A stretch of 64,000 bases of DNA, taken from NCBI RefSeq assembly GCF_004022215.1, contig NZ_SAUZ01000010.1, positions 106,510-170,509 on the forward strand, read 5' to 3'. Source of the stretch: Paenirhodobacter populi (GTDB lineage Bacteria > Pseudomonadota > Alphaproteobacteria > Rhodobacterales > Rhodobacteraceae). The notes beneath the pieces are model-generated. The model was not told where the DNA came from. It searched no databases and worked only from the letters and a program-made list of their open reading frames with translations. Below, one piece after another: positions 1 through 8,331 of the stretch; positions within the stretch are counted from its first letter, which is position 1, and the number at the start of each line of letters is the position of its first letter. A program made the translations under genes and the position numbers.

Positions 1-7
1 GCGAGTC

Positions 8-358
8 TTACGTCATAGGTGTGAAATTCTCCACCAGCGTCGCGGTGAACTTGGCGGGCGCGCCGTAGGTCGAACCCCATTCCTCGCAAGTCCACTTCCG
101 GGTGACGCCTTCCACGGGGTGCGTGTAGTAGAACGGGATATAGCCGCCCTGACCCGTAAAGAAGCTGTCCAGCGCTGCCGCCTGTTCCGGCAAGAGGCCT
201 TCCCATTTCAACGTGAGGGTGCGCCGGATGTGATTAAGGCCCTTCGGCGATGCCTGGGTATAGCCATCGCCAAACTCCGCCTTGTTCAGAGAGACGCGGG
301 GCGTGTTGGTCGTTCCGGGCGAGGGCGCGACGGCGGGGTTGAACGTGTGTAGGGTCAT
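8..358 (-). CDS. Phage minor tail protein, lambda gpM family
   Basis: This 116-residue protein probably joins the tail tip complex that assembles around the tape measure. It matches the lambda M family: a central F-G-D-G-Y motif at residues 29-33, then a G-L-N turn and a C-terminal T-C-E-x-W segment, at about the usual length (110-120 residues). It is the last gene of the minus-strand phage operon visible here; its start overlaps the stop of the tape measure gene by 4 bases (ATGA). In lambda-like phages the L, K, I and J tail genes follow; these would lie left of position 1, although an I-like gene is found elsewhere (7604-8233). Family assignment is fairly firm; the exact role is inferred from lambda. 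Confidence 0.8.
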   Translation of the reverse strand: MTLHTFNPAVAPSPGTTNTPRVSLNKAEFGDGYTQASPKGLNHIRRTLTLKWEGLLPEQAAALDSFFTGQGGYIPFYYTHPVEGVTRKWTCEEWGSTYGAPAKFTATLVENFTPMT

Positions 359-2385
359 CTCGTTGTCCTCATCATGCCGCCGGGGCGCATCTGTTGGATC
401 ATCTCTTGCTGGATCAGCGCGCGCATGGCTGCCTCGGTCTGTCGGGCAACTTGCTCGGCCAGATCGGCGTTGGCTTCGGGCGTTCCGCCAGAGGCATTGA
501 CTGTCACATGGGATGCGAGATTAATTTCAGGTGCCTTCCCAGAGGCTCCAGATTGAGCGCTGGCGGCTTGTGCGATCTTTCCGGTGTCACCTACCAGCCC
601 GCCCGAGGCATAGCCCCGTAGCGCGCTCTGGTGGAGTCTGTCGAGATTTGCAGCCCCGAGGCGCTGGACGGTCGCTTTCGAGAACACGAATTCGCCGCGA
701 TGAACGATCCCGGCAGGTTCGAATTTGTCACCGTGGCCGGTGTAGCCGCCAGAGGCAAACCCGCCGGACAAGAGTTTGCCCACCCATGTCGCAGCACCAG
801 CACCCGCGCCACCGGCCCCGAACAGACCCGCGAACACCTGATTGAATTGCGCCTCGGCCAATTTCAACAATAGATTGGAGAGGGCTTGCTCGGCAGACTG
901 TGAGCCGGTCAAAATGCTGGTGAACATTTCCGAGAGAGTTTGCGCGCCACGCTGCCCGGCATCCTCGATCAGTTTCAATTTCGCGGCGGCATCCTCGGCG
1001 CTGTTTCCGGCGCTCACGTATTTTTGCGCAAGCTGGTCAATCTCATCGGTCAATTCCGGCGTGATCTCTTTGCCCGCTTTTTGTGCAGCGGTCAGCAGTT
1101 CGGCCTTTTTGCGCGCCAGTTCGATTGCATCCGCGTATTCAGAACCCGCAGCAGCGGCGGCAAGCAACGCAACGCCCTCGGCCTCAAGTTCTGCGATCTG
1201 TTGTTTGGTCGAGGCAAAGGGATCGGTGGCGGCCTTTGACGCACCTGATTTTCCCTTGTTCTTGCTGCCGCCCGAACCGCTATCAGGAACGACAGCGCCG
1301 GAACCGCTCGGCGCTACCCATTCGTCTGACTTCGGCTTCCAACTGGGAGGGGTGCGCTTCTGCAACTCGGCGATGATTTGATCTTCCTCGTCGTTCAAGT
1401 CCTTCATCTGTTGCCGGATGCGCTTCCGGTCGCGCTCAAGGATCACCTTGCCAAGCCGGTCATTCAAGGCGACTTTGGATTTCATGATTTCACCCTGCCG
1501 GGCCTGCAAGGTTTCATCGCGCTGGTTCTGGAAGGACCGGAAGCCGTCGAGAAAATCCGAGAGTGAAGAGGCGGCGCTGATGATCGCGGATTTCAGCGCC
1601 ACGCCCACCGTCTGCGAAACGGTCGTGAATTCTCGGTTCAGCCGCTCTGCCTTGGCGATCAGGTCATCCGACATGACGATGCCAAGTTCAGAAGCGCGGT
1701 TCTTCGTGGCCTCGATCTTTTGCGATCCCTGTTCCAGCAGCTCCACAAACCGTTCGCCGCCGGTGCCACCGAACAGCTCGTCTGCGATACGGATTTGCGC
1801 GGCCTTGTCCAATTGCTCAAGGCGTTTGAAGATTTCTTGAAGCATTGCATCCGGGTCTTTCAGCTTCTCGGCCACGTCCTGTGCGCTGAATCCGAGGCGC
1901 TGGAATGCTTCGGCGGCTGAACCCTTGCCCGTCACCGCAAATTCATCGGCGCGCAGGTTCAATTCCTTGAGGCCGTCCACAAGGGCATCAACCCCGATCC
2001 GGTTCTGTTCCGCGACGAATTTCCACTCCTGAAACGATTTCGCGGAGACACCGGCGCGCCTTGCCTCATTGCCGACATTGGCGATTTCCGTGGACAGGCG
2101 CTGGACAGCAGAAATACCTTCGTTGATGCCTCCCACCGCCAGACCGCCAAGCAAGCCGCCAGCGAAGGGCACGGCGAATTTCGACAGCTTGGCGAAGGAT
2201 GCAGCCATCTTGTCGCCCACGCCGCCATAGGCGGCGCTCATGCGATCGGCGGATTGTTTCGCCCGCCGTTCCATCTCGTCCGAAGCACGGCGTTGCGTTT
2301 TATTCGCTTTCGAAAGGCCGCGCTCAAGTTTGGTCTGGCGCACTTCAAGGTCGATCAGAAGACCTTTGATTTCGGTGTCACTCAT
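355..2385 (-). CDS. Phage tail tape measure protein
   Basis: The 676-residue product should set tail length and line the tail tube. Its N-terminal 70 residues are a charged, coiled-coil-like stretch; a hydrophobic Gly/Ala-rich segment follows at about 72-92. There is a Ser/Gly/Lys-rich low-complexity linker near 360-390, a second Ala-rich helical region, and a C-terminal Gly-rich module containing F-A-S-G-G-Y-T-G and a 'GIVHRGEFVFSKATVQRLG' stretch, which is typical of lambda-type tape measure C-termini. At 676 residues it implies a short siphovirus tail. It starts 16 bases after the large terminase stop, which is unusual because portal, capsid and connectors normally separate the two. The call is well supported by composition, the C-terminal motif and the following gpM gene. 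Confidence 0.85.
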   Translation of the reverse strand: MSDTEIKGLLIDLEVRQTKLERGLSKANKTQRRASDEMERRAKQSADRMSAAYGGVGDKMAASFAKLSKFAVPFAGGLLGGLAVGGINEGISAVQRLSTEIANVGNEARRAGVSAKSFQEWKFVAEQNRIGVDALVDGLKELNLRADEFAVTGKGSAAEAFQRLGFSAQDVAEKLKDPDAMLQEIFKRLEQLDKAAQIRIADELFGGTGGERFVELLEQGSQKIEATKNRASELGIVMSDDLIAKAERLNREFTTVSQTVGVALKSAIISAASSLSDFLDGFRSFQNQRDETLQARQGEIMKSKVALNDRLGKVILERDRKRIRQQMKDLNDEEDQIIAELQKRTPPSWKPKSDEWVAPSGSGAVVPDSGSGGSKNKGKSGASKAATDPFASTKQQIAELEAEGVALLAAAAAGSEYADAIELARKKAELLTAAQKAGKEITPELTDEIDQLAQKYVSAGNSAEDAAAKLKLIEDAGQRGAQTLSEMFTSILTGSQSAEQALSNLLLKLAEAQFNQVFAGLFGAGGAGAGAATWVGKLLSGGFASGGYTGHGDKFEPAGIVHRGEFVFSKATVQRLGAANLDRLHQSALRGYASGGLVGDTGKIAQAASAQSGASGKAPEINLASHVTVNASGGTPEANADLAEQVARQTEAAMRALIQQEMIQQMRPGGMMRTTR

Positions 2386-2401
2386 CTGGGAAACTCACTC
2401 G

Positions 2402-4021
2402 TTACAGGATCATCGACAGCCCGAACACATCTGGGCTGTCATATCGGGATTTTGCGTTATGGGCGACAACAGCCCGTGAAACGGCCATCGTAGATGCAAT
2501 AGCGGCGTCGATCTTTCCGGTGGATCTCGCCTTGTGTGCCCTCACGAGACCGGATTGCGCGTTCGTGCTGATCGCGACAGCATCAAAGTGCGACCGCAAG
2601 ACCGGGTCGCCATTGTGCCGGATCAGTTCGCCATTCACTACGCGGATCAGGTTTCCGATTGCCTCGGACATGACCACCGCGCTTTGTGGGTGGGCAAAGA
2701 CTGGCAAGCCCGCGTCGGCCAAGTGCTGCATCAGGACTCGCGCAAGGGCGGGGTCCACGGCGATCTCCTGCACGTCATAGCGGGCGCAAAGGCCAGCGAC
2801 ATGATCCTCCACCGCCTTCACGTCGATCACGCCACCGGGGCAAAGTTCAACCAAACCCGCGTCCGCCCATTCCTGATATGGCGCGCGGTCGCGGTCGGAC
2901 TTTTGCTTGATATTACCCCCAATCGGAACGAAACACCTGTTGCGCAGCGTCACCTGCCCATCAGGGTGGCGGAAGGCAATGGCAACGGCGGTCAGGTCGC
3001 CCGTTTGGCTCAGGTCCACACCGACATAGGCCGGAAGCTGTTCGAGGTCTTTCTCCTCATCATCGAATTTGCGCCGGTCGTAAGACGGCATGTCAAACAA
3101 CGGGTCGCGCGAATTGGCTTGCCAGATATTCAGGTTGTATTGCCTGAAACTCGCAAGTTCCGAAGGATTGCCCTCGGCCTCTTTCGCCAGCGCGCGCAAG
3201 CCCGACAGCGACGGGAAGCCATATTTGAGGCCGGGATTGACCTTGTGCCAGACCGCTTCATCCTGCCAGTCGTCATCAGGCTCGGCCATGAACAGGACCG
3301 GCAGAAACTCGGGGTTCACGATCTCGCCCTTTGCCACCTGCGTCGCATAGGTAAACTGATCGGCGGCAAGGCTGTCAGCACCACGTCCGGCAGTCGTGGC
3401 GATCACCATCAGCGTGTCGTCGGTCTTGGCTTGGCCGGACTTGATCGCTTCCCAAAGGTCGCGCCCGCGCCATGCGTGGATTTCGTCGATCAAGGTGAAA
3501 CTCGGCGTCAGGCCATGCGCAGCGCCACCATCCGAGGCAAGGGCGGTCAGGGTGCTGCCGTCGCGGTAGGATGTCATCTGTTTTTTCGAGTTGAAGGCAT
3601 CCCGAATTTTCACCGCGCGCATGAGGCGCTTGTCGGCGCGAATGATGTTTGCGGCTTCACGGAAGCCAATAGACGCCTGTTCCCGATCACAGGCGGCAAA
3701 CAGCACCTGCCCGGCGGGGCGGGCTTCTGGTCCGAACAGATGCAAAAGCGATAGCGCAGCGGCAAGACTGGTCTTGCGGTTCCCGCGTGGCAGCAGAAGC
3801 ATCACCGTTTTGACGATCCGCGATCCGTCTGGATTCCTCGGGCCGTAAATGCGACGCACGATCCGCTCCTGCCACGGATAAAGCTGAAACCTGTGGCCGG
3901 GTTCGGTGCTGGCCGGATGCCGAAGACGGCGCAGAAATTCAACGGCACGTTCCCCATGCCCGAGAGGGTCGGGGATCGGGCTGTTGTCATATATCCACGC
4001 GGGAAAGGTGCTGGCGGTCAT
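2402..4021 (-). CDS. Phage terminase large subunit
   Basis: This 539-residue protein is the DNA-packaging motor. The N-terminal ATPase has a P-loop-like P-R-G-N-R-K-T-S (Arg where Gly is common), a Walker B strand ending in L-I-D-E-I-H, and an S/T-A-G coupling motif (I-A-T-T-A-G). The C-terminal nuclease has Y-V-G-V-D-L-S-Q-T-G-D-L and a later V-D-P-A. The length matches Terminase_1-type subunits (about 500-560). It abuts the small subunit: the TerS stop and TerL start share bases near 4021. ATPase and nuclease motifs are both present, so it could be functional. The Arg in the P-loop is a deviation, but related phage terminases vary at this position. Confidence 0.9.
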   Translation of the reverse strand: MTASTFPAWIYDNSPIPDPLGHGERAVEFLRRLRHPASTEPGHRFQLYPWQERIVRRIYGPRNPDGSRIVKTVMLLLPRGNRKTSLAAALSLLHLFGPEARPAGQVLFAACDREQASIGFREAANIIRADKRLMRAVKIRDAFNSKKQMTSYRDGSTLTALASDGGAAHGLTPSFTLIDEIHAWRGRDLWEAIKSGQAKTDDTLMVIATTAGRGADSLAADQFTYATQVAKGEIVNPEFLPVLFMAEPDDDWQDEAVWHKVNPGLKYGFPSLSGLRALAKEAEGNPSELASFRQYNLNIWQANSRDPLFDMPSYDRRKFDDEEKDLEQLPAYVGVDLSQTGDLTAVAIAFRHPDGQVTLRNRCFVPIGGNIKQKSDRDRAPYQEWADAGLVELCPGGVIDVKAVEDHVAGLCARYDVQEIAVDPALARVLMQHLADAGLPVFAHPQSAVVMSEAIGNLIRVVNGELIRHNGDPVLRSHFDAVAISTNAQSGLVRAHKARSTGKIDAAIASTMAVSRAVVAHNAKSRYDSPDVFGLSMIL

Positions 4022-4413
4022 CAGGTCACCGCCAGAGGATTATCCGCATCGTCGTCGTCATCCTGCACCGTGCCCATGCGCGCGCGGCTGGTCGGGGAAA
4101 GCCCGTATTCGGCGGCAAGTTGGCGGGCGGTCTGCGCATAGCGGATTTGAAGCCCGGCAAGTTTCAGATCAGGGATAGGGTTCAGCGCGAGAATTTCCGC
4201 GATCTGACGAACCGCGCCAGCAGCAACGCAATAGTTTTCGACGCCCGACAGATCGGCCTTTGTAACGACGCGCCGGGCGATCAGTTGGGGCATTACCCGC
4301 CGCCATTCGGTCTTCGCATAGCTGGACAGCCACGCGGGCGCGGGTGGCGCTTTGGTCAGCGCCTCATGGTCGGCAGACAGTCCGGGCTTAACCCCTCTCA
4401 AGTAAACACTCAT
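4021..4413 (-). CDS. Phage terminase small subunit, P27 family
   Basis: The 130-residue protein should recognise phage DNA and hand it to the large subunit directly downstream. It shows the P27-type pattern: an early P-x-P-x-W-L segment, W-R-R-V-M-P-Q-L, a helical region with L-S-G-V-E-N-Y-C, and a C-terminal A-A-E-Y-G-L-S-P-T-S-R-A-R. A highly acidic tail follows. The start at 4413 is preferred over a longer frame because it gives a family-length protein and a 4-base overlap with the upstream gene (stop at 4410). It lies in the compact, translationally coupled run 5896-8. Confidence 0.85.
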   Translation of the reverse strand: MSVYLRGVKPGLSADHEALTKAPPAPAWLSSYAKTEWRRVMPQLIARRVVTKADLSGVENYCVAAGAVRQIAEILALNPIPDLKLAGLQIRYAQTARQLAAEYGLSPTSRARMGTVQDDDDDADNPLAVT

Positions 4414-4724
4414 GCCGCCACTGCCCGAAGTTCGAGGCCCTTCCGCCGTCCGATCTCGGCAATGGCGACGATGTTCCACGCCTTGCCGCCGTGGAGGATG
4501 CGGTCAGATACGGCCACGCCCGGCACCCACCGGATCAGGAACACGGCGGAATTGTTCGAGCCTTCGCCATAGTCGGCAAGAAACTCAGAGATGGACGCTT
4601 GCCGAAGTTCAGCCTTGCCCCGCGCGTAGGTCGTCCAAACTTGCGTGACCTTGCGTCCGGGCGTCATGGGGCCGTCGCTGGCCCGTTGCAGTTCGATCAG
4701 ATGTTGAAGTCGGCCAGCCTGCAT
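4410..4724 (-). CDS. Phage head-tail joining (head closure) protein
   Basis: This 104-residue protein resembles the Phage_H_T_join family (SPP1 gp16/HK97 gp7-like): an N-terminal M-Q-A-G-R-L-x-x-x-I-x-L-Q-R, a central Q-V-W-T-T-Y-A-R-G-K-A-E-L, and a C-terminal R-K-G-L-E-L. Such proteins seal the portal channel and connect it to the tail. The start at 4724 shares its A with the stop of the preceding gene (TGATG), which suggests coupled translation and is preferred to an upstream in-frame ATG at 4736. The gene precedes the small terminase here, whereas it normally comes after the capsid gene. Confidence 0.75.
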   Translation of the reverse strand: MQAGRLQHLIELQRASDGPMTPGRKVTQVWTTYARGKAELRQASISEFLADYGEGSNNSAVFLIRWVPGVAVSDRILHGGKAWNIVAIAEIGRRKGLELRAVAA

Positions 4725-5143
4725 CAGACCCTCCACCGAAGAACAGCGTTCAGGCTGAACGCACCATGAACAAACGATTGTGCCGGGTCAGGGTCCGAAG
4801 CCCACGCCAGCACGGGCCGATCCCACGCGTCAATGGAGACGCCAGCCGCAACGGGTGCATCCATTAGCGCCAGCAGCACCGCGTTTGCGATCTCTTGCGC
4901 GGTGTCGGTGCCGTCCTGCACCACCCAGAGGTGAAGCGTCTGGCGCACCTCTGCGACGATCTGCCCACCGGACGCATGACCCAAGATCGTGACCTTGGAC
5001 GGGCTAAACAGCAGGCTCGGCATTTCTTCGGGGCGCACACCAGAGGCGCGGATACGTTCCGGTGCGACATGGGCGGCAATGACCGGATCGGCGATCAGCG
5101 CGGAGGCAATGGCATTTTGCAGGGCGATGGTCGGGTCAGTCAT
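4724..5143 (-). CDS. Phage tail terminator-like protein, DUF3168 family
   Basis: The 139-residue product matches the DUF3168 family: an N-terminal L-Q-N-A-I-A-S-A-L region, a central Q-x-L-H-L-W-V V-Q-D-G segment, then A-N-A-V-L-L-A-L and a C-terminal V-H-G-A-F-S-L-N-A-V-L-R-W. Members act as tail-completion or tail-terminator proteins at the head-tail interface. It overlaps the gp10-like gene upstream by 8 bases and the head-closure gene downstream by one base. No signal or membrane segment is present. The family call is solid; the specific role is inferred from structural homologues. Confidence 0.75.
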   Translation of the reverse strand: MTDPTIALQNAIASALIADPVIAAHVAPERIRASGVRPEEMPSLLFSPSKVTILGHASGGQIVAEVRQTLHLWVVQDGTDTAQEIANAVLLALMDAPVAAGVSIDAWDRPVLAWASDPDPAQSFVHGAFSLNAVLRWRV

Positions 5144-5597
5144 TTTGAGCCGCCTTCTTGATTGCGCTGGTAACGGCGCGCTTCAAACGGCGCTCAATTC
5201 GCGGCTTGTTCAGCCGCCACGCGGGCAGAAGGAAGGGCGTTTCCGGCATCTTGCCCGTGCTTCCGCCGTCCTTGTGGTGGCGTTCCTCGGTGCCAAATTC
5301 GAGCAAATGACCCTGCCGTGCTTCCGGGGAACCAGCGGTCACAAACGATTGCAGGTCGCCCGCCGTGCGCCGTCCGCCATCGGCGGCGTAAGCGGGCGTG
5401 ATCTCGTTCGGGCCGGTCGCCTCAATCGAGTCCGCCAGCTTGCCCGTGCGCCGGTGGGCGTTCGCCAGAGTGCGCGCATCATCCGCGACTTCCTCGGCGG
5501 ACTTCACCAGAGGCGCGCGCAGGGCTGCGACGATCTCTTTCGGGATGCTCAGCAGGCGCTTTTGCAGGTCGAGCGATGATTGACGGGTCGCGCTCAT
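5136..5597 (-). CDS. HK97 gp10-like head-tail connector
   Basis: This 153-residue protein has the pattern of the HK97 gp10 family: an N-terminal helical stretch with V-K-S-A-E-E-V-A-D-D-A-R, then a-R-T-G-K-L-A-D-S-I, and a C-terminal half with L-E-F-G-T-E and P-F-L-L-P-A-W, the most recognisable signature. These proteins sit between portal and tail tube. The start at 5597 overlaps the stop of the gp6-like gene by 4 bases. It belongs to the tightly packed minus-strand operon 5896-8. Confidence 0.8.
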   Translation of the reverse strand: MSATRQSSLDLQKRLLSIPKEIVAALRAPLVKSAEEVADDARTLANAHRRTGKLADSIEATGPNEITPAYAADGGRRTAGDLQSFVTAGSPEARQGHLLEFGTEERHHKDGGSTGKMPETPFLLPAWRLNKPRIERRLKRAVTSAIKKAAQND

Positions 5598-5896
5598 GCT
5601 GCACCGCCTTCCGGCACATAGCCCGTCACACGCTCTTTCAGCGACGCCAGAAGGTCGAAAACACCGAAGGGAAGCTGATGAACGCTGGAAAAGCTGACGG
5701 CTTCGCGCGATTCATATTGGCAGGCGATCAGCAGAAGCGCGGCCTGCACCATCAGGGGATTGTCGGCGGTGAAGGGCTGGCCGGTGTAGGATGCGACGTA
5801 GGACTCGGCCACGTTCGCGTAATGTTCCAACAGTTCCGCGTCCCGGTCGTCGTCAATGTTCAGGTGCGCCCGGATCAGGGCAGGGGAGATGGGCAT
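5594..5896 (-). CDS. HK97 gp6-like head-tail connector (adaptor)
   Basis: The 100-residue helical protein begins with I-S-P-A-L-I-R-A-H-L-N-I-D-D-D-R-D-A-E-L-L, the typical opening of gp6/SPP1 gp15-type adaptors, and carries the later V-Q-A-A-L-L-L-I-A-C-Q-Y-E-S-R-E segment. It should form the ring under the portal. It is the first gene of the left-hand phage operon: upstream lie overlapping inverted repeats (5894-5934) and a 222-base gap before the divergent plus-strand gene at 6119. The ribosome binding site is weak, and its start codon lies inside one arm of the repeat, so translation could be controlled by folding or by an operator. Confidence 0.75.
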   Translation of the reverse strand: MPISPALIRAHLNIDDDRDAELLEHYANVAESYVASYTGQPFTADNPLMVQAALLLIACQYESREAVSFSSVHQLPFGVFDLLASLKERVTGYVPEGGAA

Positions 5897-5934
5897 AACT
5901 CGTTACTCACAAGGTAGTTAACTTGTGAGTTATG
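5894..5934. promoter_or_regulatory. Nested inverted repeats at the head of the phage operon
   Basis: CATAACTC at 5894-5901 pairs with GAGTTATG at 5927-5934, and ACTCACAAG at 5905-5913 pairs perfectly with CTTGTGAGT at 5922-5930. The two right arms overlap, so only one hairpin can form at a time in RNA; alternatively this is a double operator. It covers the start of the gp6-like gene and faces the divergent low-GC gene at 6119. The flanking 5935-6118 is AT-richer than its surroundings and holds no other gene I can support. Confidence 0.45.
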
Positions 5935-6118
5935 TTACATCATAACATTCAGATGGAAAAGTTATATTCGGCGTGTCTTGTGTCGAGGACATGCCGCCGG
6001 TTTAGAAAATCACCGGACAAATTGAGAACCACCCCCCGCCGCCCGGTAATCTACATGCTTGAGCATCCTGCGCCGTGCGATATGGTCCGTTGTCTTGTCT
6101 CATGCCTTAGGACTGAAA

Positions 6119-6580
6119 ATGGCACAATTCACTAACAGCGACTGGATTGCAGTAGCTGCACTAACATTGTCAGTGATAAACTCAATAGCTCAAGTCATAA
6201 GCCATTTCGGAAATAGACCGAAGATAAAGCTTGATGTGAGCGTTAAAAAAGATCAATTGAGCGGTGGATATTGTATACAGGCAACGGCCGTGAATATAGG
6301 ACCAGTTCCAGCGGCTCTTATATCTGTGCGGGTGGAACGTCGGCGCCTTCCAATTTGGACAATTATGAAGCCGGAGGTTGTGTTGCCTATGCTGAAAGGT
6401 TTCAATGTCCGTGTATCAAATGGAGATTTTCCCGTGCGATTGGAGCAGGGTGGAGCACTAAAATTCACAATTACAGTTTTTCCAGATCAGATGAAGCAAT
6501 TCAATAAGGGGTATGTGTTTTTGACAATTCCTGTCGGTCACGCCAAGATGCCGGTAGTTAAGAGGATTAAGCTGTTATGA
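6119..6580 (+). CDS. Low-GC membrane-anchored protein of unknown function (phage cargo gene)
   Basis: I do not recognise this 153-residue protein. It has one predicted membrane helix at about residues 8-28 (W-I-A-V-A-A-L-T-L-S-V-I), then a basic loop (N-R-P-K-I-K) and a beta-rich domain with alternating hydrophobic residues. It is the only plus-strand gene in the phage block, and its base composition is visibly lower in GC (many A/T third positions) than every neighbour. The start at 6119 follows a weak AGGAC site; a longer version from 6059 is possible. Its last 14 bases overlap the 3' end of the opposing gene at 6567. Position, strand and composition suggest a recently acquired cargo ('moron') gene, possibly for host defence or superinfection exclusion; that is inference only. 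Confidence 0.65.
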   Translation: MAQFTNSDWIAVAALTLSVINSIAQVISHFGNRPKIKLDVSVKKDQLSGGYCIQATAVNIGPVPAALISVRVERRRLPIWTIMKPEVVLPMLKGFNVRVSNGDFPVRLEQGGALKFTITVFPDQMKQFNKGYVFLTIPVGHAKMPVVKRIKLL

Positions 6581-7265
6581 GTGTGCGTCCCCGCAGGTTG
6601 TCGGGGCGCAATACATCCTCCATAGGCCAGCCCTTCATGAGCCGCGCATAGAGCGTCACCTTCTTTATCCCGGTGCGGATAGACCAGTCAGACAGGGACA
6701 GGCGTTCGCCGTTATGTTCGTATAGGGTGGGTGCGATGCCGGGACTTGATCTCTTATGCCTGATCTTGGTCGTCTTGTGCCTGCGGATGCTTTCCCGCTC
6801 GGCGGCTTCCTGTTTGGTCATCGTAACAGCTTCACCGATAGGCCAGCCGCGATTGATTCGACCTCGGATGGTGTCGCAACGGATTCCGGTCTTCTCTGAC
6901 CATTGCCGGATTGTCAGGGTTTCGCCGTTGTAGGTATATGTTTCGGCTGTTCGTTTTGGTTTGGGTGGTTTCGGTTTCTTTGTGATGGCGTTCAGAGAGG
7001 TTTTCCGCTTCTGCCCTAGCAGTTCATCGACCGATGGGGCTTGTGCGATTTGAACCCTCATGCGGTCAATCAGGCATGGCATGTCGATACCAGCAAGCGA
7101 ACAGACCGTTGAAAGGTCTTTGCTCGGCGTCGTCAGGTAGGACCGGGCGTGTTCTATGATCTGGGCTTGTAAGGCGCGGTGTGCCGGGTCACGGCTGGAT
7201 GGCCCCAAAAGCGCATCATCAACGGCGCTCAGAAGAACGGCGCACCATAGATCAAGTTCGGACAT
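6567..7265 (-). CDS. Phage protein with two copies of a DNA-binding-like repeat
   Basis: The 232-residue protein has an N-terminal helical region (1-80) of a type often found beside HNH/terminase genes in rhodobacterial prophages. A basic Lys/Pro linker follows, then two related modules at about 110-148 and 182-220. Each reads Y-x-x-N-G-E-x-L-[ST]-[IL]-x-x-W-S-x-[KR]-T-G-I, then a helix ending in G-W-P-[IM]. This resembles the helix-turn-helix repeats appended to phage and homing-endonuclease proteins, so DNA binding is likely. It starts 14 bases inside the end of the HNH gene and converges on the low-GC gene 6119-6580. It could be a late-gene regulator or a packaging accessory. The function is not established. 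Confidence 0.6.
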   Translation of the reverse strand: MSELDLWCAVLLSAVDDALLGPSSRDPAHRALQAQIIEHARSYLTTPSKDLSTVCSLAGIDMPCLIDRMRVQIAQAPSVDELLGQKRKTSLNAITKKPKPPKPKRTAETYTYNGETLTIRQWSEKTGIRCDTIRGRINRGWPIGEAVTMTKQEAAERESIRRHKTTKIRHKRSSPGIAPTLYEHNGERLSLSDWSIRTGIKKVTLYARLMKGWPMEDVLRPDNLRGRTLITA

Positions 7266-7599
7266 TGGCGCGTTCCTGTCGCTGTTTCACGGAATTGTGG
7301 CAATGCGCACAGAGGGCTTGCAAATTGCGCCAGTCCCAAAACAACGCCTGATCGCCCCGGTGCGGTTTGATATGGTCAACATGCTCGGCGGTGTTCCCGC
7401 ACATTTTGCAGAACGGATGCAGGCGCAGAAACTCGGCCCTTAGTTTCCGCCAGCCGCCGGTGTAGCCGCGTTGCGAGGATGAAGGCCGGTTCTTGTCGGC
7501 ACGGCGCTTCCGGGCGCGTATGGCCTCACGCTGGCAAGTGCAGACCTCACCAGCGGGAACGATATTGCCACAACGGCAGAGACGGGGCGGGGCAGGCAT
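7252..7599 (-). CDS. HNH endonuclease, phage packaging accessory
   Basis: The 115-residue protein carries a treble-clef HNH nuclease: C-K-M-C-G, then H-V-D-H-I-K-P-H-x-G-D, W-D-W-R-N-L-Q-A-L-C and C-H-N-S-V-K at the C-terminus. An extra N-terminal C-x-C-G...C-x-C cluster may bind another zinc. Small HNH proteins of this kind usually lie just upstream of terminase genes and assist DNA cleavage during packaging. Here the terminase genes are about 3 kb further on. It begins 4 bases after the I-like tail gene stops and overlaps the next gene by 14 bases. Confidence 0.85.
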   Translation of the reverse strand: MPAPPRLCRCGNIVPAGEVCTCQREAIRARKRRADKNRPSSSQRGYTGGWRKLRAEFLRLHPFCKMCGNTAEHVDHIKPHRGDQALFWDWRNLQALCAHCHNSVKQRQERANVRT

Positions 7600-7603
7600 G
7601 GGA

Positions 7604-8233
7604 TTACCTCAGAAAGTTCGCCAGCACGTCCGAGGACGTGGTGTTGTCCTTCTTGTTGATGCTGACTGCGCCATTGATCATCATGCCGCCGGTGATGACC
7701 TCGCCGTAGGCAATCGGAACGATCCCGCCTTCGCGGGTGTCATTGGTCGGACCGGACATGGTGAAGGATTGCTTCGTCTCGCCCGCCTTCTGTTGCGGGG
7801 CGATCAGAGAGGCCGCGCCGGTCAGCGCCAGACCCATGCCCATCGCGCCAGTCATGCCGCCAAGGGTCATGCCCCCTTGCCACAGGGCCGTGCCCATAAG
7901 CGCGCTGCCGCCAGTCATCGCAGACAGGCCAATCAAGGCCACGCCTGCGATCACCTTGCCGACGCCGCCACGTTTCCGGCCCTTGGTGACGGGGATGATA
8001 TGGATCGGCTTCATGGCGAGGTTGAAAGCTGGCATTTCCGTTTCATCGAGCGGCAAGCCGGTCTTGCGGTCATTTCCGACGATGACGCGGTAGTGACCAT
8101 GACGGATCGTATTGAAAAAACGAGGGAAGTTGGCGCGCAAGGCGTCAATAGCTTCCGCAGCGGTTTCGATATTGAAGCGGTGTTCCCGGCCAAACTCTTT
8201 GGCGAGTGCGCCATATAGAAAAACGGTGTTCAT
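7604..8233 (-). CDS. Tail assembly protein, lambda gpI family
   Basis: This 209-residue protein matches the lambda I family, which helps build the tail tip/host-specificity complex. The N-terminus (V-F-L-Y-G-A-L-A-K-E-F-G) is a ubiquitin-like fold start. The middle has a hydrophobic Gly/Ala-rich stretch (about 95-150), and the end contains G-G-I-V-P-I-A-Y-G-E-V, characteristic of the family. In lambda it lies between K and J; here it follows the SGNH/spike gene and precedes the HNH nuclease, and no J-like gene adjoins it. The family call is good; its isolation from the other tail-tip genes is odd. Confidence 0.75.
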   Translation of the reverse strand: MNTVFLYGALAKEFGREHRFNIETAAEAIDALRANFPRFFNTIRHGHYRVIVGNDRKTGLPLDETEMPAFNLAMKPIHIIPVTKGRKRGGVGKVIAGVALIGLSAMTGGSALMGTALWQGGMTLGGMTGAMGMGLALTGAASLIAPQQKAGETKQSFTMSGPTNDTREGGIVPIAYGEVITGGMMINGAVSINKKDNTTSSDVLANFLR

Positions 8234-8331
8234 GCTTGCGGCCTTTCAGGATGCAGGGGCAATAATGCCTCTACATCCAGTGTGGTGGTCTGTCGGGTGG
8301 GATGGGAAATCCCGGCTTGCCGGGAGTGGGG

